Made by a program: the position numbers and the translations under genes. 64,000 nt of DNA, taken from positions 118,706 to 182,705 of the forward strand of contig JANPIX010000018.1 of the NCBI GenBank assembly GCA_031425195.1. The letters run 5' to 3'. Under the pieces are notes generated by a model, which saw nothing but the letters and a program-made list of their open reading frames with translations, was not told where the DNA came from and did not search any database. The first letter of the stretch is position 1, and each line of letters starts with the position of its first letter. Shown here in pieces: positions 1-9,388 of the stretch. Source of the DNA: JANPIX01 sp031425195 (GTDB lineage Bacteria; Pseudomonadota; Alphaproteobacteria; Rhodobacterales; Rhodobacteraceae).

Positions 1-2
1 AT

Positions 3-206
3 GCGGGCAGGCGTGAAGGCGCAAAGGTGTGGATGTCTGTCCATGAACAGGACCCGCACATCCCCTTGGCCCGTGCCAAGGCCAGCGCCGATGTGCTGCG
101 CGCGATGGGTGCCGATGTCACGCTGCATGTCGAACCGGGTGCGGGCCATTCCGTTCTGCCGCAAGACGTGGCCCAGATGCGCGCCGTGTTCAATCGTCCC
201 ACCTAG
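3..206 (+). CDS. Alpha/beta hydrolase, carboxylesterase/phospholipase family, C-terminal fragment
   Basis: The window opens inside this gene. Reading in frame from base 3 gives 67 residues and a TAG stop at 204-206. The fragment contains EQDPHIPLARA, then VLRAMGADVTLHVEPGAGHS. This is the usual C-terminal part of the phospholipase/carboxylesterase (Abhydrolase_2) family, in which the Asp of DPHIP and the His of GAGHS complete the Ser-Asp-His triad. The nucleophile serine lies outside the window. Substrate cannot be inferred. It precedes the rhamnose operon by 73 bases, and nothing links the two functionally. Confidence 0.7.
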   Translation, partial: AGRREGAKVWMSVHEQDPHIPLARAKASADVLRAMGADVTLHVEPGAGHSVLPQDVAQMRAVFNRPT

Positions 207-279
207 GGCGTCATTTCTATCTGTGCGAAAGCGCGATCCTGCTATAACCTTGAAAGGGTTGTAAAAGGGCAGGCGGCAG

Positions 280-843
280 ATGCTGACAGAACAGACCAAT
301 CTGCCCGGCGTCCTGATCGTGACGCCTGCGCGCTTTGCTGACCAGCGGGGCTGGTTTTCGGAAACCTGGAACAGCACGGCCTTTGCCGCAAACGGCATTG
401 ATACCGCGTTCGTGCAGGACAACCATTCCTTCTCGGCCTGGGCAAACACGGTGCGCGGATTGCACTACCAGACACCGCCCCATGCGCAGGCCAAACTGGT
501 GCGTTGCACCAAAGGCACGATGCTTGACGTTGCCGTCGATATCCGGCGCGGGTCGCCGACCTATGGCCAGTGGGCGGCGGTGGAGTTGACGGCGGAATCT
601 GGCAGGCAACTGTTCATCCCGACGGGCTTTCTGCACGGATTTGCAACGCGGGAAGATGCCTGCGAAGTGCAATACAAATGCAGTACGGAATATGTACGCG
701 AAAACGACGCAGGCATTACATGGGATGACCCCGATATCGGCATCGATTGGGGCCTGACAGGCCCCGCCGTACTATCCGCAAAAGATGCCGCACAACCCGC
801 CTTTGCGGGTTTCGTGTCGCCCTTCGAATGGATCGCGGAATGA
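280..843 (+). CDS. rfbC: dTDP-4-dehydrorhamnose 3,5-epimerase
   Basis: The 187-aa product matches the family's usual length. It should convert dTDP-4-keto-6-deoxyglucose to dTDP-4-keto-L-rhamnose, the third step of dTDP-L-rhamnose synthesis, in the cytoplasm. Family signatures include the N-terminal PGVLIVTPARFADQRGWFSE, the central FVQDNHSFS and VRGLHYQ (the His being the catalytic base region), and RCTKGTMLDVAVDIR. The ATG at 280 follows a purine-rich GGGCAGGCGG stretch. The gene leads a four-gene operon and its stop overlaps the rfbB start (ATGA-type coupling at 840-843). Confidence 0.95.
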   Translation: MLTEQTNLPGVLIVTPARFADQRGWFSETWNSTAFAANGIDTAFVQDNHSFSAWANTVRGLHYQTPPHAQAKLVRCTKGTMLDVAVDIRRGSPTYGQWAAVELTAESGRQLFIPTGFLHGFATREDACEVQYKCSTEYVRENDAGITWDDPDIGIDWGLTGPAVLSAKDAAQPAFAGFVSPFEWIAE

Positions 844-1880
844 AGCTTCTGGTCACCGGGGGGGCGGGGTTCATCGGTTCGGCCGTGGTGCGGATGGCCG
901 TGGCGCGGGGGCACAAAGTCGTCAACCTTGACGCCCTGACCTATGCCGCAAATCTTGAAAACCTTGCCGGTGTGGCGCAGAGCAATCTTTACACCTTTGA
1001 ACCCGCCGATATCCGAAACCCCGATGCGCTGACCCGCGTCTTTGCCGATCACAAACCCGACGCCGTGATGCATCTGGCCGCGGAAACCCATGTCGACCGT
1101 TCCATCGACGGGCCTGCAGACTTCATCTCCACCAATGTAACGGGCACCTATCATCTGCTGGAAGCGGCGCGCCGGTTCTGGCTGGCGCAGGGCAAACCCG
1201 ATGGCTTCAGGTTTCACCACATCTCGACGGACGAGGTTTTTGGCAGTCTGGGTCCGACAGGAAAGTTCACAGAAACAACCGCTTACGCCCCCAACAGCCC
1301 CTATGCGGCAAGCAAGGCGGCAAGCGACCATCTGGTCCGTGCATGGCACGAAACCTATGGCCTGCCCATCGTCCTGACCAACTGTTCGAACAACTACGGC
1401 CCCTATCACTTTCCCGAAAAGCTGATCCCAGTGGTCATTCTGAATGCCATGATGGGCAAGCCGATCCCGGTCTATGGGCAGGGCCTGAACGTGCGGGACT
1501 GGCTTTATGTGGACGACCACGCCGACGCCTTGCTGACCGTGATCGCGCGGGGGGCCGTGGGGCGCAGTTACAACATCGGCGGCGAAAACGAACTGGCCAA
1601 CATCAATCTGGTTCACATGATCTGTGACATCATGGATGAACTGGCCCCGGCATCAAAGCCACACGCCCGGCTGATCACCTTTGTCGGCGACAGGCCGGGA
1701 CATGACGCCCGCTATGCCATCGATCCGTCACGCATTCGGCAGGAATTGGGTTGGCGTCCCGCAACCCCTCTGCAGCAAGGCCTGCGTCAGACGGTGGCGT
1801 GGTACTTGGCGAACAAGGCTTGGTGGCAACCATTGTTGCAGCGTGATGGCGTTGGCCAGCGCCTTGGATTGCCTGGATGA
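840..1880 (+). CDS. rfbB: dTDP-glucose 4,6-dehydratase
   Basis: A 346-aa extended SDR that dehydrates dTDP-glucose to dTDP-4-keto-6-deoxyglucose using bound NAD+. The N-terminus MKLLVTGGAGFIGS is the Rossmann TGxxGxxG motif. HISTDEVFGSLG carries the catalytic Asp-Glu pair, and YAASKAASDH has the YxxxK motif. NCSNNYGPYHFPEKLIP is a family hallmark. The start at 840 was chosen because the Rossmann motif begins there and it overlaps the rfbC stop; an in-frame upstream extension to 747 lies inside rfbC. Translationally coupled to rfbC and rfbD. Confidence 0.96.
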   Translation: MKLLVTGGAGFIGSAVVRMAVARGHKVVNLDALTYAANLENLAGVAQSNLYTFEPADIRNPDALTRVFADHKPDAVMHLAAETHVDRSIDGPADFISTNVTGTYHLLEAARRFWLAQGKPDGFRFHHISTDEVFGSLGPTGKFTETTAYAPNSPYAASKAASDHLVRAWHETYGLPIVLTNCSNNYGPYHFPEKLIPVVILNAMMGKPIPVYGQGLNVRDWLYVDDHADALLTVIARGAVGRSYNIGGENELANINLVHMICDIMDELAPASKPHARLITFVGDRPGHDARYAIDPSRIRQELGWRPATPLQQGLRQTVAWYLANKAWWQPLLQRDGVGQRLGLPG

Positions 1881-2737
1881 AGGTATTGATACTGGGCCAA
1901 ACGGGCCAGGTTGCACGGGCACTGATCCGCAGGGCGGATGCCGGAATGGCCATCACGGCGCTGGGCCGTGACAAGGTGGATCTGTCAGACGCAGCCGCCT
2001 GTTCCGCCGCTGTTCTGGCAAGCGACGCAGATGTGGTCATCAACGCCGCAGCGTTTACTGCGGTTGATCAGGCAGAATCTGCCGGGCCGGTTCTGGACCG
2101 CATCAACGCCGATGCACCGGGAGCGATGGCCCTGGCCTGTGCCCGGCGGGGGATGCCCTTCATCCAACTGTCAACTGACTATGTCTTTGATGGCACGGGC
2201 GACCAACCCTTTCTTCCGGCTGACAAAACCACGCCGATCAATGCCTATGGCCGCAGCAAACTTGCTGGCGAACGACAGGTCATGGCCGCCGGCGGAAACA
2301 CACTTGTCCTTCGCACGTCTTGGGTGTTTTCCACCGAGGGTTCGAATTTCGTCAAAACCATCCTTCGGCTTGGACGCGAACGCGACAGCCTGAATGTGGT
2401 GGCCGATCAGGTGGGCGGGCCGACGCCTGCCAATGATCTGGCCGACGCGATATATACGGCCGCGCGGGCGATGCATTCGGGCGAACCGGGCGGCATTCAT
2501 CATCTGGCCGGTGCGCCCGATACAACATGGGCCGATTTCGCCCGCGCCATTCTGTCCGGGGCGGGGCTTGATTGCAGGGTCAACGACATCGCCTCGGCGG
2601 ATTATCCAACAGTGGCCCTGCGACCAAACAATTCCCGGTTGGACTGCCGCAGTTTTGAAGATCGTTTCGGGGTAAGACGTCCGGACTGGCGGGCGGGATT
2701 GAAGAGGGTTCTGATAGAGTTGGGGGCGCAGCAATGA
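1877..2737 (+). CDS. rfbD: dTDP-4-dehydrorhamnose reductase
   Basis: A 286-aa NAD(P)H-dependent SDR that performs the last reduction to dTDP-L-rhamnose. It opens with MKVLILGQTGQVARAL (nucleotide-binding turn) and has QLSTDYVFDGTGDQPF and NAYGRSKLAGE, which supply the catalytic Thr/Tyr/Lys. These are standard RmlD signatures. The start overlaps the rfbB stop (ATGA at 1877-1880) and the stop overlaps rfbA, so the four rhamnose genes are likely translated as one coupled unit. Confidence 0.95.
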   Translation: MKVLILGQTGQVARALIRRADAGMAITALGRDKVDLSDAAACSAAVLASDADVVINAAAFTAVDQAESAGPVLDRINADAPGAMALACARRGMPFIQLSTDYVFDGTGDQPFLPADKTTPINAYGRSKLAGERQVMAAGGNTLVLRTSWVFSTEGSNFVKTILRLGRERDSLNVVADQVGGPTPANDLADAIYTAARAMHSGEPGGIHHLAGAPDTTWADFARAILSGAGLDCRVNDIASADYPTVALRPNNSRLDCRSFEDRFGVRRPDWRAGLKRVLIELGAQQ

Positions 2738-3654
2738 CGGTGAGAAAAGGCATCCTGTTGGCAGGCGGTTCCGGTTCACGGCTGTGGCCGATCACACTGG
2801 GCGTGTCGAAACAGCTTTTGCCAGTCTATGACAAGCCGATGATCTACTACCCGCTTTCGGTTCTGATGCTGGGTGGCCTGCGCGATATCGCCGTCATCAC
2901 CACAGCGGAAGACAAGGCCCAGTTTCAGCGACTTTTGGGCGATGGGGCGCAGTTCGGGCTTCGGTTGTCTTACATCGTCCAACCCTCGCCCGACGGGTTG
3001 GCGCAGGCCTATACCTTGACGCGCGACTGGCTGGCCGGCGCGCCATCGACCATGGTGCTGGGCGACAACATCTTTTTCGGGCACGGGCTGTCGGAACTTT
3101 TGTCCCGTGCCGACGTGAAAACCGAAGGTGGGACGGTTTTTGGCTATCATGTTGCCGATCCGGAGCGGTATGGCGTGGTCGGGTTCGATCCTGCCGGCAA
3201 GGTGCAGTCGATTATTGAAAAACCGGCGCACCCGCAGTCCAACTATGCAGTCACGGGACTTTACTATCTTGATGCCCGCGCCCCCGAACTTGCAGCAACG
3301 ATCAAGCCTTCGGCGCGGGGAGAGTTGGAAATCACCGACCTTCTTGAACTGTACCGGGCCGAGGGTTTGCTGGACGTGGAACGTCTGGGGCGCGGCTTTG
3401 CCTGGCTGGACACCGGCACACACGGAAGCCTTCTGGATGCCGGAAATTTCGTGCGGACGCTGGAGGAGCGGCAGGGGTTACAGGTGGGAAGCCCCGACGA
3501 AATCGCCTTTCGCGCGGGCTGGATCGACCGTTCGGCGCTGAAAGAGCGGGCGACGCTTTATGCGAAGAATGCCTATGGCCGTTACCTGTCTGCGATCCTT
3601 GCCGAAACCGCGCCATCGGCCCCCACGGTCATTCCGTCTGCCACGTCTGGCTGA
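2734..3654 (+). CDS. rfbA: Glucose-1-phosphate thymidylyltransferase
   Basis: A 306-aa nucleotidyltransferase that makes dTDP-glucose from glucose-1-phosphate and dTTP, the entry step of the pathway. The N-terminus KGILLAGGSGSRLWPIT holds the nucleotide-binding signature. KQLLPVYDKPMIYYPLS and LGDNIFFGHGL (metal-binding Asp) follow, and AWLDTGTHGSLLDAG is near the C-terminus. ATGA overlap with rfbD. It ends the rfbCBDA operon. No rhamnosyltransferase lies beside it, so the use of the sugar (O-antigen or exopolysaccharide) is decided elsewhere. Confidence 0.96.
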   Translation: MTVRKGILLAGGSGSRLWPITLGVSKQLLPVYDKPMIYYPLSVLMLGGLRDIAVITTAEDKAQFQRLLGDGAQFGLRLSYIVQPSPDGLAQAYTLTRDWLAGAPSTMVLGDNIFFGHGLSELLSRADVKTEGGTVFGYHVADPERYGVVGFDPAGKVQSIIEKPAHPQSNYAVTGLYYLDARAPELAATIKPSARGELEITDLLELYRAEGLLDVERLGRGFAWLDTGTHGSLLDAGNFVRTLEERQGLQVGSPDEIAFRAGWIDRSALKERATLYAKNAYGRYLSAILAETAPSAPTVIPSATSG

Positions 3655-3803
3655 CCGCCTGCGGCCCTGAAAAGCCATTGCAACGTGCTGTTTGTGCCCC
3701 GAATTCGTCTGAATTGACGCTCACTCATCCAGTGTGGGTGTTTGATAACGAGTTTTTACGAGTTTGATTTCTTGATGGTAAAACAGGAACACGGGGCAGG
3801 CGG

Positions 3804-3983
3804 ATGCGACTAGGTGTGAAGTGGATCGTTGGCTTTGTTGCTTTGGCTGCTACAGGCGTTTGCGTTCTGCTGTGCCTGCCCCCTGACGCCGCGCAATTGT
3901 TCGCGGTCATTGCCATCCTGTTCGCGGCCACATTGAAGGCCCGACCGCATCCTGTCCTGCAAAAGGCAGTCCTGCCGTACTGA
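3804..3983 (+). CDS. Small hydrophobic protein, possible membrane peptide
   Basis: A 59-aa reading frame beginning MRLGVKWIVGFVALA. It has two hydrophobic stretches (about residues 8-27 and 32-44) and a short basic C-terminus. It lies in the gap between rfbA and the convergent fds operon, and its TGA (3981-3983) abuts the fdsD stop. AGGCGG just before the ATG could act as a ribosome-binding site. No family recognised; the frame could be spurious. Confidence 0.4.
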   Translation: MRLGVKWIVGFVALAATGVCVLLCLPPDAAQLFAVIAILFAATLKARPHPVLQKAVLPY

Positions 3984-4214
3984 TCAGGCGGCAGGCTGTT
4001 CAACGGGGCGTTTGACGCGCGCCGCGGCCTCGAGCACGATGGGGCGCAGGCCTGCGCCACCGTTATCCAGCAAGGCAAGGAACTGCCCGCGCATCAGCGG
4101 CTCCCAGAAATCGTTGATATGATTGGCAACGCCTTCCACGCCTTCGGCATGCGGCTTGCTTTCCATGAACAACGCAATCTGATTGGCCATGTGGATCAGT
4201 TTCTCAGGCGACAT
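3984..4214 (-). CDS. fdsD: Formate dehydrogenase delta subunit
   Basis: A 76-aa protein starting MSPEKLIHMANQIALF, followed by VANHINDFWEPLMRGQ, the recognisable core of the FdsD family. The subunit is small and cofactor-free and is needed for assembly or stability of the FdsABG complex. The ATG at 4214 was chosen because the conserved family N-terminus starts there; it overlaps the end of fdhD by 11 bases. It is the last gene of the fds operon (order G-B-A-C-D). Confidence 0.9.
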   Translation of the reverse strand: MSPEKLIHMANQIALFMESKPHAEGVEGVANHINDFWEPLMRGQFLALLDNGGAGLRPIVLEAAARVKRPVEQPAA

Positions 4215-5001
4215 GGCGCGCTCCCGTCGTGATGCGGTCAAGGTGGGTAAAGGCTTCGAAACCATCAGGCCGTGCATTGGCAATCAGGGTGATGCCTGCG
4301 GCGTCGGCCATTTGCACCGCGGCCTCGGTCGGTGCCGAAACGGCGATCAGCATGGATTGCCCCATGGCGGCGCATTTCTGCACGATGTCGATCGATACGC
4401 GGCTGGTCATGATCACCGCACCGCGCCCCATCGGCGATTGCACCAACGCTCCGGCCAGTTTGTCGAGCGCGTTGTGGCGGCCTACATCTTCGCGTACTGC
4501 CGCGATGCCCCGGCCGGGTAGCCAGAATGCGGCGGCATGGGCGGCGCGCGTGGCATCGTGCAGGGGTTGATGATCGGTCAGCGACTGGACAGCCGAGGTG
4601 ATTTCAGAAGGTGACAGGCAGACGCCGCCCTCTGCCCGCATGGGTATCTTGACGGCCTGTTCCAGACTGTCGATGCCGCACAAACCACAGCCCACAGGCC
4701 CCGCCATGTTACGCCGCCGCGTGGCCAGACGGGTCTGCGCAATCTCGGCCACCCAGATCTGGACATCGACGCCCAGTGGGGTTTCGACAACTTCGATGGT
4801 TTCGATTTCGTCCGCCGATGCCAGTCCTTCGGTCAGGGTAAAGCCATAAGCGAAATCAACAAGATCGGCCGGTGTCGCCATCATGACGGCCTGCGTGCTG
4901 CCGTTATAGGACAGCGCAACCGCCACCTCTTGTGCCAAGGCGCGGGTCGGTCGGCCTGTGCCATAACGCTGTCTGGGGGTGGGTTGCGCCGTGTCCATCA
5001 T
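4204..5001 (-). CDS. fdhD: FdhD/FdsC formate dehydrogenase accessory sulfurtransferase
   Basis: A 265-aa cytoplasmic accessory protein that matures the molybdenum cofactor of formate dehydrogenase, by sulfur transfer in FdhD and cofactor delivery in FdsC. The sequence has GCGLCGID (the conserved CxxC pair), HAAAFWLPG, REDVGRHNALDKLAGA and TSRVSIDIVQKCA, all FdhD landmarks. Its ATG overlaps the fdsA stop (ATGA at 4998-5001), so it is coupled to the catalytic subunit. In fds operons this position is called fdsC. Confidence 0.93.
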   Translation of the reverse strand: MMDTAQPTPRQRYGTGRPTRALAQEVAVALSYNGSTQAVMMATPADLVDFAYGFTLTEGLASADEIETIEVVETPLGVDVQIWVAEIAQTRLATRRRNMAGPVGCGLCGIDSLEQAVKIPMRAEGGVCLSPSEITSAVQSLTDHQPLHDATRAAHAAAFWLPGRGIAAVREDVGRHNALDKLAGALVQSPMGRGAVIMTSRVSIDIVQKCAAMGQSMLIAVSAPTEAAVQMADAAGITLIANARPDGFEAFTHLDRITTGARHVA

Positions 5002-7877
5002 TCTGCCGCCGGAAGAATGCGGCGGGCTTGTGCCGCCTGATCAGCATAATCCAGTTGCCATTCGGTCGGGCCGTTCGACGGGCTGATCTGCACCGCCGTG
5101 ACCTTGTATTCCGGGCAATTGGTAGCCCAGTCGGAATAATCGGTCGTGATGACGTTGGCCTGCGTTTCGGGGTGGTGGAAGGTCGTGTACACGACCCCCG
5201 GCGAAACCCGGTCAGTGATCTTTGCGCGCAGCGAAGTGGACCCCGACCGCGATGCAAGATTGATCCACTGTCCATCTTTCACGCCGCGAAGTTCGGCATC
5301 ATGCGGGTGGATTTCCAACATATCCTGATCGTGCCAGATGACATTCGCCGTCCGCCGGGTTTGCGCCCCGACGTTGTACTGCGAAAGGATACGCCCCGTC
5401 GTCAGCAACAAGGGAAAGCGTGGCCCGGTCTTTTCATCGGTGGCGACATATTCGGTGCGGATGAACTTGCCCTTGCCGCGCACGAAACCATCCACATGCA
5501 TCAACGGTGTGCCTTCTGGCGCAGAGTCGTTGCAGGGCCACTGGATCGACCCCAGTTCTTCCAGCCGTTCATAGGACACGCCTGCAAAACTTGGCGTGAC
5601 CATGGCGATTTCGTCCATGATCTGCGTCGGATGCGTATAGGTCCAGCCCGCGCCCATGGCATTGGCCAACAGCTGCGTCACTTCCCAATCGGCATAGCCA
5701 TTGCGGGGCGCCATCACCTTGCGCACGCGGTTGATGCGGCGTTCGGCGTTGGTAAAGGTGCCGTCTTTTTCAAGGAACGACGATCCCGGCAGAAAGACAT
5801 GCGCATAGTTGGCAGTTTCGTTCAGAAACAGGTCATGGACAATCACACATTCCATGGCCGCAAGCCCAGCCGCGACATGTTTTGTGTCGGGGTCCGATTG
5901 CAGGATATCTTCGCCTTGGCAGTACAGCCCCTTGAAGGTACCTTCCACAGCGGCGTCGAGCATATTTGGAATGCGCAGGCCGGGTTCGTTGTCGATAGCG
6001 ACCCCCCAGACCTTTTCAAAAACCGCACGAACATCGTCATTCTTGACATGGCGGTAGCCGGGCAGTTCGTGCGGGAACGATCCCATGTCACACGACCCCT
6101 GGACGTTGTTCTGACCACGCAGCGGGTTCACCCCGACACCGGGCCGCCCGATGTTACCTGTCAGCATGGCAAGATTGGCGATGGCGATAACGGTGGTCGA
6201 GCCTTGACTATGCTCCGTGACGCCCAGCCCGTAATAGATGGCACCGTTGCCGCCCGTGGCAAACAGACGTGCGGCAGCACGAAGTTCGGCAGACGGAACG
6301 CCGGTCAGCAACTCGGTTGCTTCGGGGGAATGGGACGGTTGCGAGATGAACTCGGCGTAATCCTGAAACTCGTCCCAGTCACAGCGTTCGCGGATAAAGG
6401 TTTCGTTCATCAACCCTTCGGTCACGATCACATGGGCAAGCGCCGACACGACAGCCACATTGGTGCCGGGACGCAGGGGTAGGTGATGGCTTGCCTTGAC
6501 GTGCGGCCCGTCGACCAGATCAATCCGGCGCGGGTCGATCACGATAAGCTTGGCCCCCTTGCGCAGCCGCTTTTTCAGGCGCGACGCAAAGACGGGGTGG
6601 CCGTCGGTTGGGTTGGCACCGATGATCATGACCACATCGGTGTGTTCGACGGAATCAAAATCCTGCGTGCCTGCTGATGTGCCGAATGTCTGACCAAGGC
6701 CATAGCCGGTGGGCGAATGGCAGACACGGGCGCAGGTGTCGGTGTTGTTGTTCAGGAATACCGCACGGGTCAGTTTCTGGACCAGATACGCCTCTTCATT
6801 GGTGCATCGGCTTGACGTGATCACGCCGACGGAATGACGACCGTATTTATCCTGAATGCCGCGCATGCGGTTTGCGGCGAACTCCATCGCCTCAACCCAC
6901 GATACTTCCTGCCAAGGATCATTGATGTCTGACCGGATCATCGGGTTCAGGATACGGTCGCGGTGGCTCGTGTAACCATAGGCGAAACGGCCCTTGACGC
7001 AGGAATGGCCCCGGTTGGCCTTGCCATTCTTGTAGGGCACCATGCGGACCAGTTCGTCGCCCCGCATTTCAGCCTTGAAGGTGCAACCGACGCCGCAGTA
7101 AGCGCAGGTCGTGATGACGCTGCGTTCGGGGGTGCCGATTTCGATGACCGATTTTTCCTGCAAGGTGGCGGTTGGGCAGGCCGCGACACAGGCCCCGCAG
7201 GACACGCAATCCGACGCCAGCACATTGTCGGATTTCGCGCCGAACGACACGCGGCTGTCAAAACCGCTGCCTTCGATGGTCAGTGCGAAAGTGCCCTGCA
7301 CTTCTTCGCAGGCGCGTACGCAGCGGCTGCAAACAATGCATTTCGCCGGGTCATAGGTAAAATAGGGGTTGCTGTCGTCTTTCGGGATGAACTGGGGGTT
7401 CGCCTCACCGCTGGTGTTTTTGGGGCGGTAATGGGTATCAACAGCAGGATAGCGAACATCGCGCAGACCAACGGCCCCGGCCATATCCTGCAGTTCGCAG
7501 TCGCCATTTGCGCTGCAGGTCAGGCAGTCGAGCGGGTGGTCGCTGATATACAGCTCCATCACGCCACGACGAAGCTTTTTCAGTTTCGCGTTCTGCGTCT
7601 GCACGCGCAGCCCCGCGGCGACGGGCGTGGTGCAGGATGCCGGCGTGCCGTTGCGGCCTTCGATTTCCACCAGACACAATCGGCACGATCCAAACGCGTC
7701 AAGCGTATCCGTCGCGCAAAGTTTTGGGACCGTGATGCCCAGTTCCGCCGCGGCGCGCATGATGCTAGTGCCTTCCGGCACCGTCACGTCGAACCCGTCA
7801 ATCGTCAAAGTGACCATCGTCTTCGATTTCGCCGCAGGTGTGCCAAAGTCACGGTCGGGAATGATGAAGTCTTTCAT
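4998..7877 (-). CDS. fdsA: NAD-dependent formate dehydrogenase, molybdenum-containing alpha subunit
   Basis: The 959-aa catalytic subunit oxidises formate to CO2 at a molybdenum bis-guanine-dinucleotide centre. In order: an N-terminal 2Fe-2S ferredoxin domain (CATDTLDAFGSCRLCL), a NuoG-like Cys/His cluster segment (HPLDCLTCSANGDC), two 4Fe-4S motifs (CIVCSRCVRAC at 180-190; CVSCGACVAACP near 224-234), another cluster at CAYCGVGC, and then the molybdopterin oxidoreductase domain. TCARVCHSPTG places the presumed Mo-ligand Cys at residue 386 and the adjacent His at 387. Overlaps fdsB and fdhD by four bases each. Confidence 0.96.
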   Translation of the reverse strand: MKDFIIPDRDFGTPAAKSKTMVTLTIDGFDVTVPEGTSIMRAAAELGITVPKLCATDTLDAFGSCRLCLVEIEGRNGTPASCTTPVAAGLRVQTQNAKLKKLRRGVMELYISDHPLDCLTCSANGDCELQDMAGAVGLRDVRYPAVDTHYRPKNTSGEANPQFIPKDDSNPYFTYDPAKCIVCSRCVRACEEVQGTFALTIEGSGFDSRVSFGAKSDNVLASDCVSCGACVAACPTATLQEKSVIEIGTPERSVITTCAYCGVGCTFKAEMRGDELVRMVPYKNGKANRGHSCVKGRFAYGYTSHRDRILNPMIRSDINDPWQEVSWVEAMEFAANRMRGIQDKYGRHSVGVITSSRCTNEEAYLVQKLTRAVFLNNNTDTCARVCHSPTGYGLGQTFGTSAGTQDFDSVEHTDVVMIIGANPTDGHPVFASRLKKRLRKGAKLIVIDPRRIDLVDGPHVKASHHLPLRPGTNVAVVSALAHVIVTEGLMNETFIRERCDWDEFQDYAEFISQPSHSPEATELLTGVPSAELRAAARLFATGGNGAIYYGLGVTEHSQGSTTVIAIANLAMLTGNIGRPGVGVNPLRGQNNVQGSCDMGSFPHELPGYRHVKNDDVRAVFEKVWGVAIDNEPGLRIPNMLDAAVEGTFKGLYCQGEDILQSDPDTKHVAAGLAAMECVIVHDLFLNETANYAHVFLPGSSFLEKDGTFTNAERRINRVRKVMAPRNGYADWEVTQLLANAMGAGWTYTHPTQIMDEIAMVTPSFAGVSYERLEELGSIQWPCNDSAPEGTPLMHVDGFVRGKGKFIRTEYVATDEKTGPRFPLLLTTGRILSQYNVGAQTRRTANVIWHDQDMLEIHPHDAELRGVKDGQWINLASRSGSTSLRAKITDRVSPGVVYTTFHHPETQANVITTDYSDWATNCPEYKVTAVQISPSNGPTEWQLDYADQAAQARRILPAAE

Positions 7878-9388
7878 TCGGCGGCTTCCTTCAACGGCAT
7901 GAAATCATCGGGAAAGTGCGTCAGGGCCGACAGCACCGGATAGGGCGTGAACCCGCCAAGCGCACAAAGCGACCCGGCCTTCATCGTGGCGCAAAGGTCG
8001 GTCAACAGCGGGATGGCCTCAAGATCACCCTTGGCGATGCGGTCGATGGTTTCGACACCGCGAACAGCACCGATGCGGCACGGCGTGCATTTCCCGCAGG
8101 ATTCGACGGCGCAGAATTCCATCGCAAACCGCGCTTGTTTGACCATGTCGGCGCTGTCGTCGAACACGACGATCCCGGCATGGCCAATCAGCCCATCCTT
8201 CGCGCCGAATTCTTCATAGCCAAAGGGCGTATCGAACATTTCGCGCGGGAAATATGCGCCAAGCGGCCCACCCACCTGCACGGCCTTGACCGGCCGGCCC
8301 GAGGCTGTGCCACCCGCGATATCATCCACGATCTGCCCAAGAGTCAGACCAAAGGCCACCTCATACAGCCCGCCACGGGCCACATTGCCAGCGATCTGCA
8401 ACGGGATCGTACCGCGTGACCGGCCAAGGCCAAAATCCTTGTAGAAGGCTGCTCCGCGTTCCAGAATGACCGGAATCGTGGCCAGCGATATGACGTTGTT
8501 CACCACGGTCGGCTTGCCCAGAAACCCTTCGAGCGCGGGCAGCGGAGGCTTGGCGCGCACGACGCCGCGTTTGCCTTCAAGGCTGTTCAGCAGGCTTGTC
8601 TCTTCGCCGCAGACATAGGCCCCGGCACCCACGCGCACCTCCATGTCGAAGGCAACGCCGGAATTCAGAACCGACGCGCCCAGAACGCCGCCCGCCCGGG
8701 CCAGCAGGATGGCCTTTTGCATGGTGGCCACGGCGTCCGGGTATTCCGACCGGGTATAGACATAGCCACGAGTCGCACCCACCGCGATGCCTGCGATCAC
8801 CATGCCTTCGATCAGGGTAAAGGGGTCGCCTTCCATGATCATGCGGTCGGCAAAGGTGCCGCTGTCACCTTCGTCGGCGTTGCAGACGATGTATTTCTGG
8901 TCTGCCGGGGCACCTGCCACGGTTTTCCACTTGATCCCCGTGGGAAATCCCGCGCCGCCCCGGCCGCGCAACCCGCTTTCCGTCACCTCGGCCACGATGG
9001 CCTCGGGCCCCATTGCCAACGCCTGTTCAAGCCCTTTCAATCCGCCGTATGCCCGGTATTCCGCAAGCGAAAGCGGATCAATCAGGCCGCATCGCGCAAA
9101 GGTCAGCCGGGTTTGCCCCTGCATCCACGGCAGTTCGTCCGTCGGTCCAAGGCCACGGGGCTTGTCGAACAGGGCGGCCACCGTAGCGGGGGTCAGCGGG
9201 CCATGCGCATGGCGGACACCTGCCACCTCGACCTCGGCAAAGGGTTCCAGCCAGACCATGCCGCGCGATCCCACGCGCACGATGTCGACGCTGATGCCCC
9301 GGCGCGACGCTTCGGCCACAATCGCCCGCCCGACTGCATCTGCACCCAAGGCAAGGGCTGCGGCATCGCAAGACAGATAAACCTTCAT
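7874..9388 (-). CDS. fdsB: NAD-dependent formate dehydrogenase beta subunit (FMN/NAD-binding, NuoF-like)
   Basis: A 504-aa diaphorase subunit that passes electrons from the iron-sulfur chain through FMN to NAD+. It has an N-terminal thioredoxin-like segment, then GLRGRGGAGFPTGIKWK (the FMN/NADH region), NADEGDSGTFADR, and a C-terminal 4Fe-4S motif ESCGKCTPCRIG. The start at 9388 was preferred over an in-frame ATG nine bases upstream, because the family N-terminus (MKVYLSCDAAA) begins there and it overlaps the fdsG stop in an ATGA. Confidence 0.95.
   Translation of the reverse strand: MKVYLSCDAAALALGADAVGRAIVAEASRRGISVDIVRVGSRGMVWLEPFAEVEVAGVRHAHGPLTPATVAALFDKPRGLGPTDELPWMQGQTRLTFARCGLIDPLSLAEYRAYGGLKGLEQALAMGPEAIVAEVTESGLRGRGGAGFPTGIKWKTVAGAPADQKYIVCNADEGDSGTFADRMIMEGDPFTLIEGMVIAGIAVGATRGYVYTRSEYPDAVATMQKAILLARAGGVLGASVLNSGVAFDMEVRVGAGAYVCGEETSLLNSLEGKRGVVRAKPPLPALEGFLGKPTVVNNVISLATIPVILERGAAFYKDFGLGRSRGTIPLQIAGNVARGGLYEVAFGLTLGQIVDDIAGGTASGRPVKAVQVGGPLGAYFPREMFDTPFGYEEFGAKDGLIGHAGIVVFDDSADMVKQARFAMEFCAVESCGKCTPCRIGAVRGVETIDRIAKGDLEAIPLLTDLCATMKAGSLCALGGFTPYPVLSALTHFPDDFMPLKEAAE

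Noticed and set aside
561..1616. 351-codon minus-strand frame opposite rfbC/rfbB
   Set aside because: Antisense shadow; the rfb genes on the other strand are unambiguous.
4932..6482. 516-codon plus-strand open frame
   Set aside because: Antisense to fdsA and fdhD, with no recognisable protein character.
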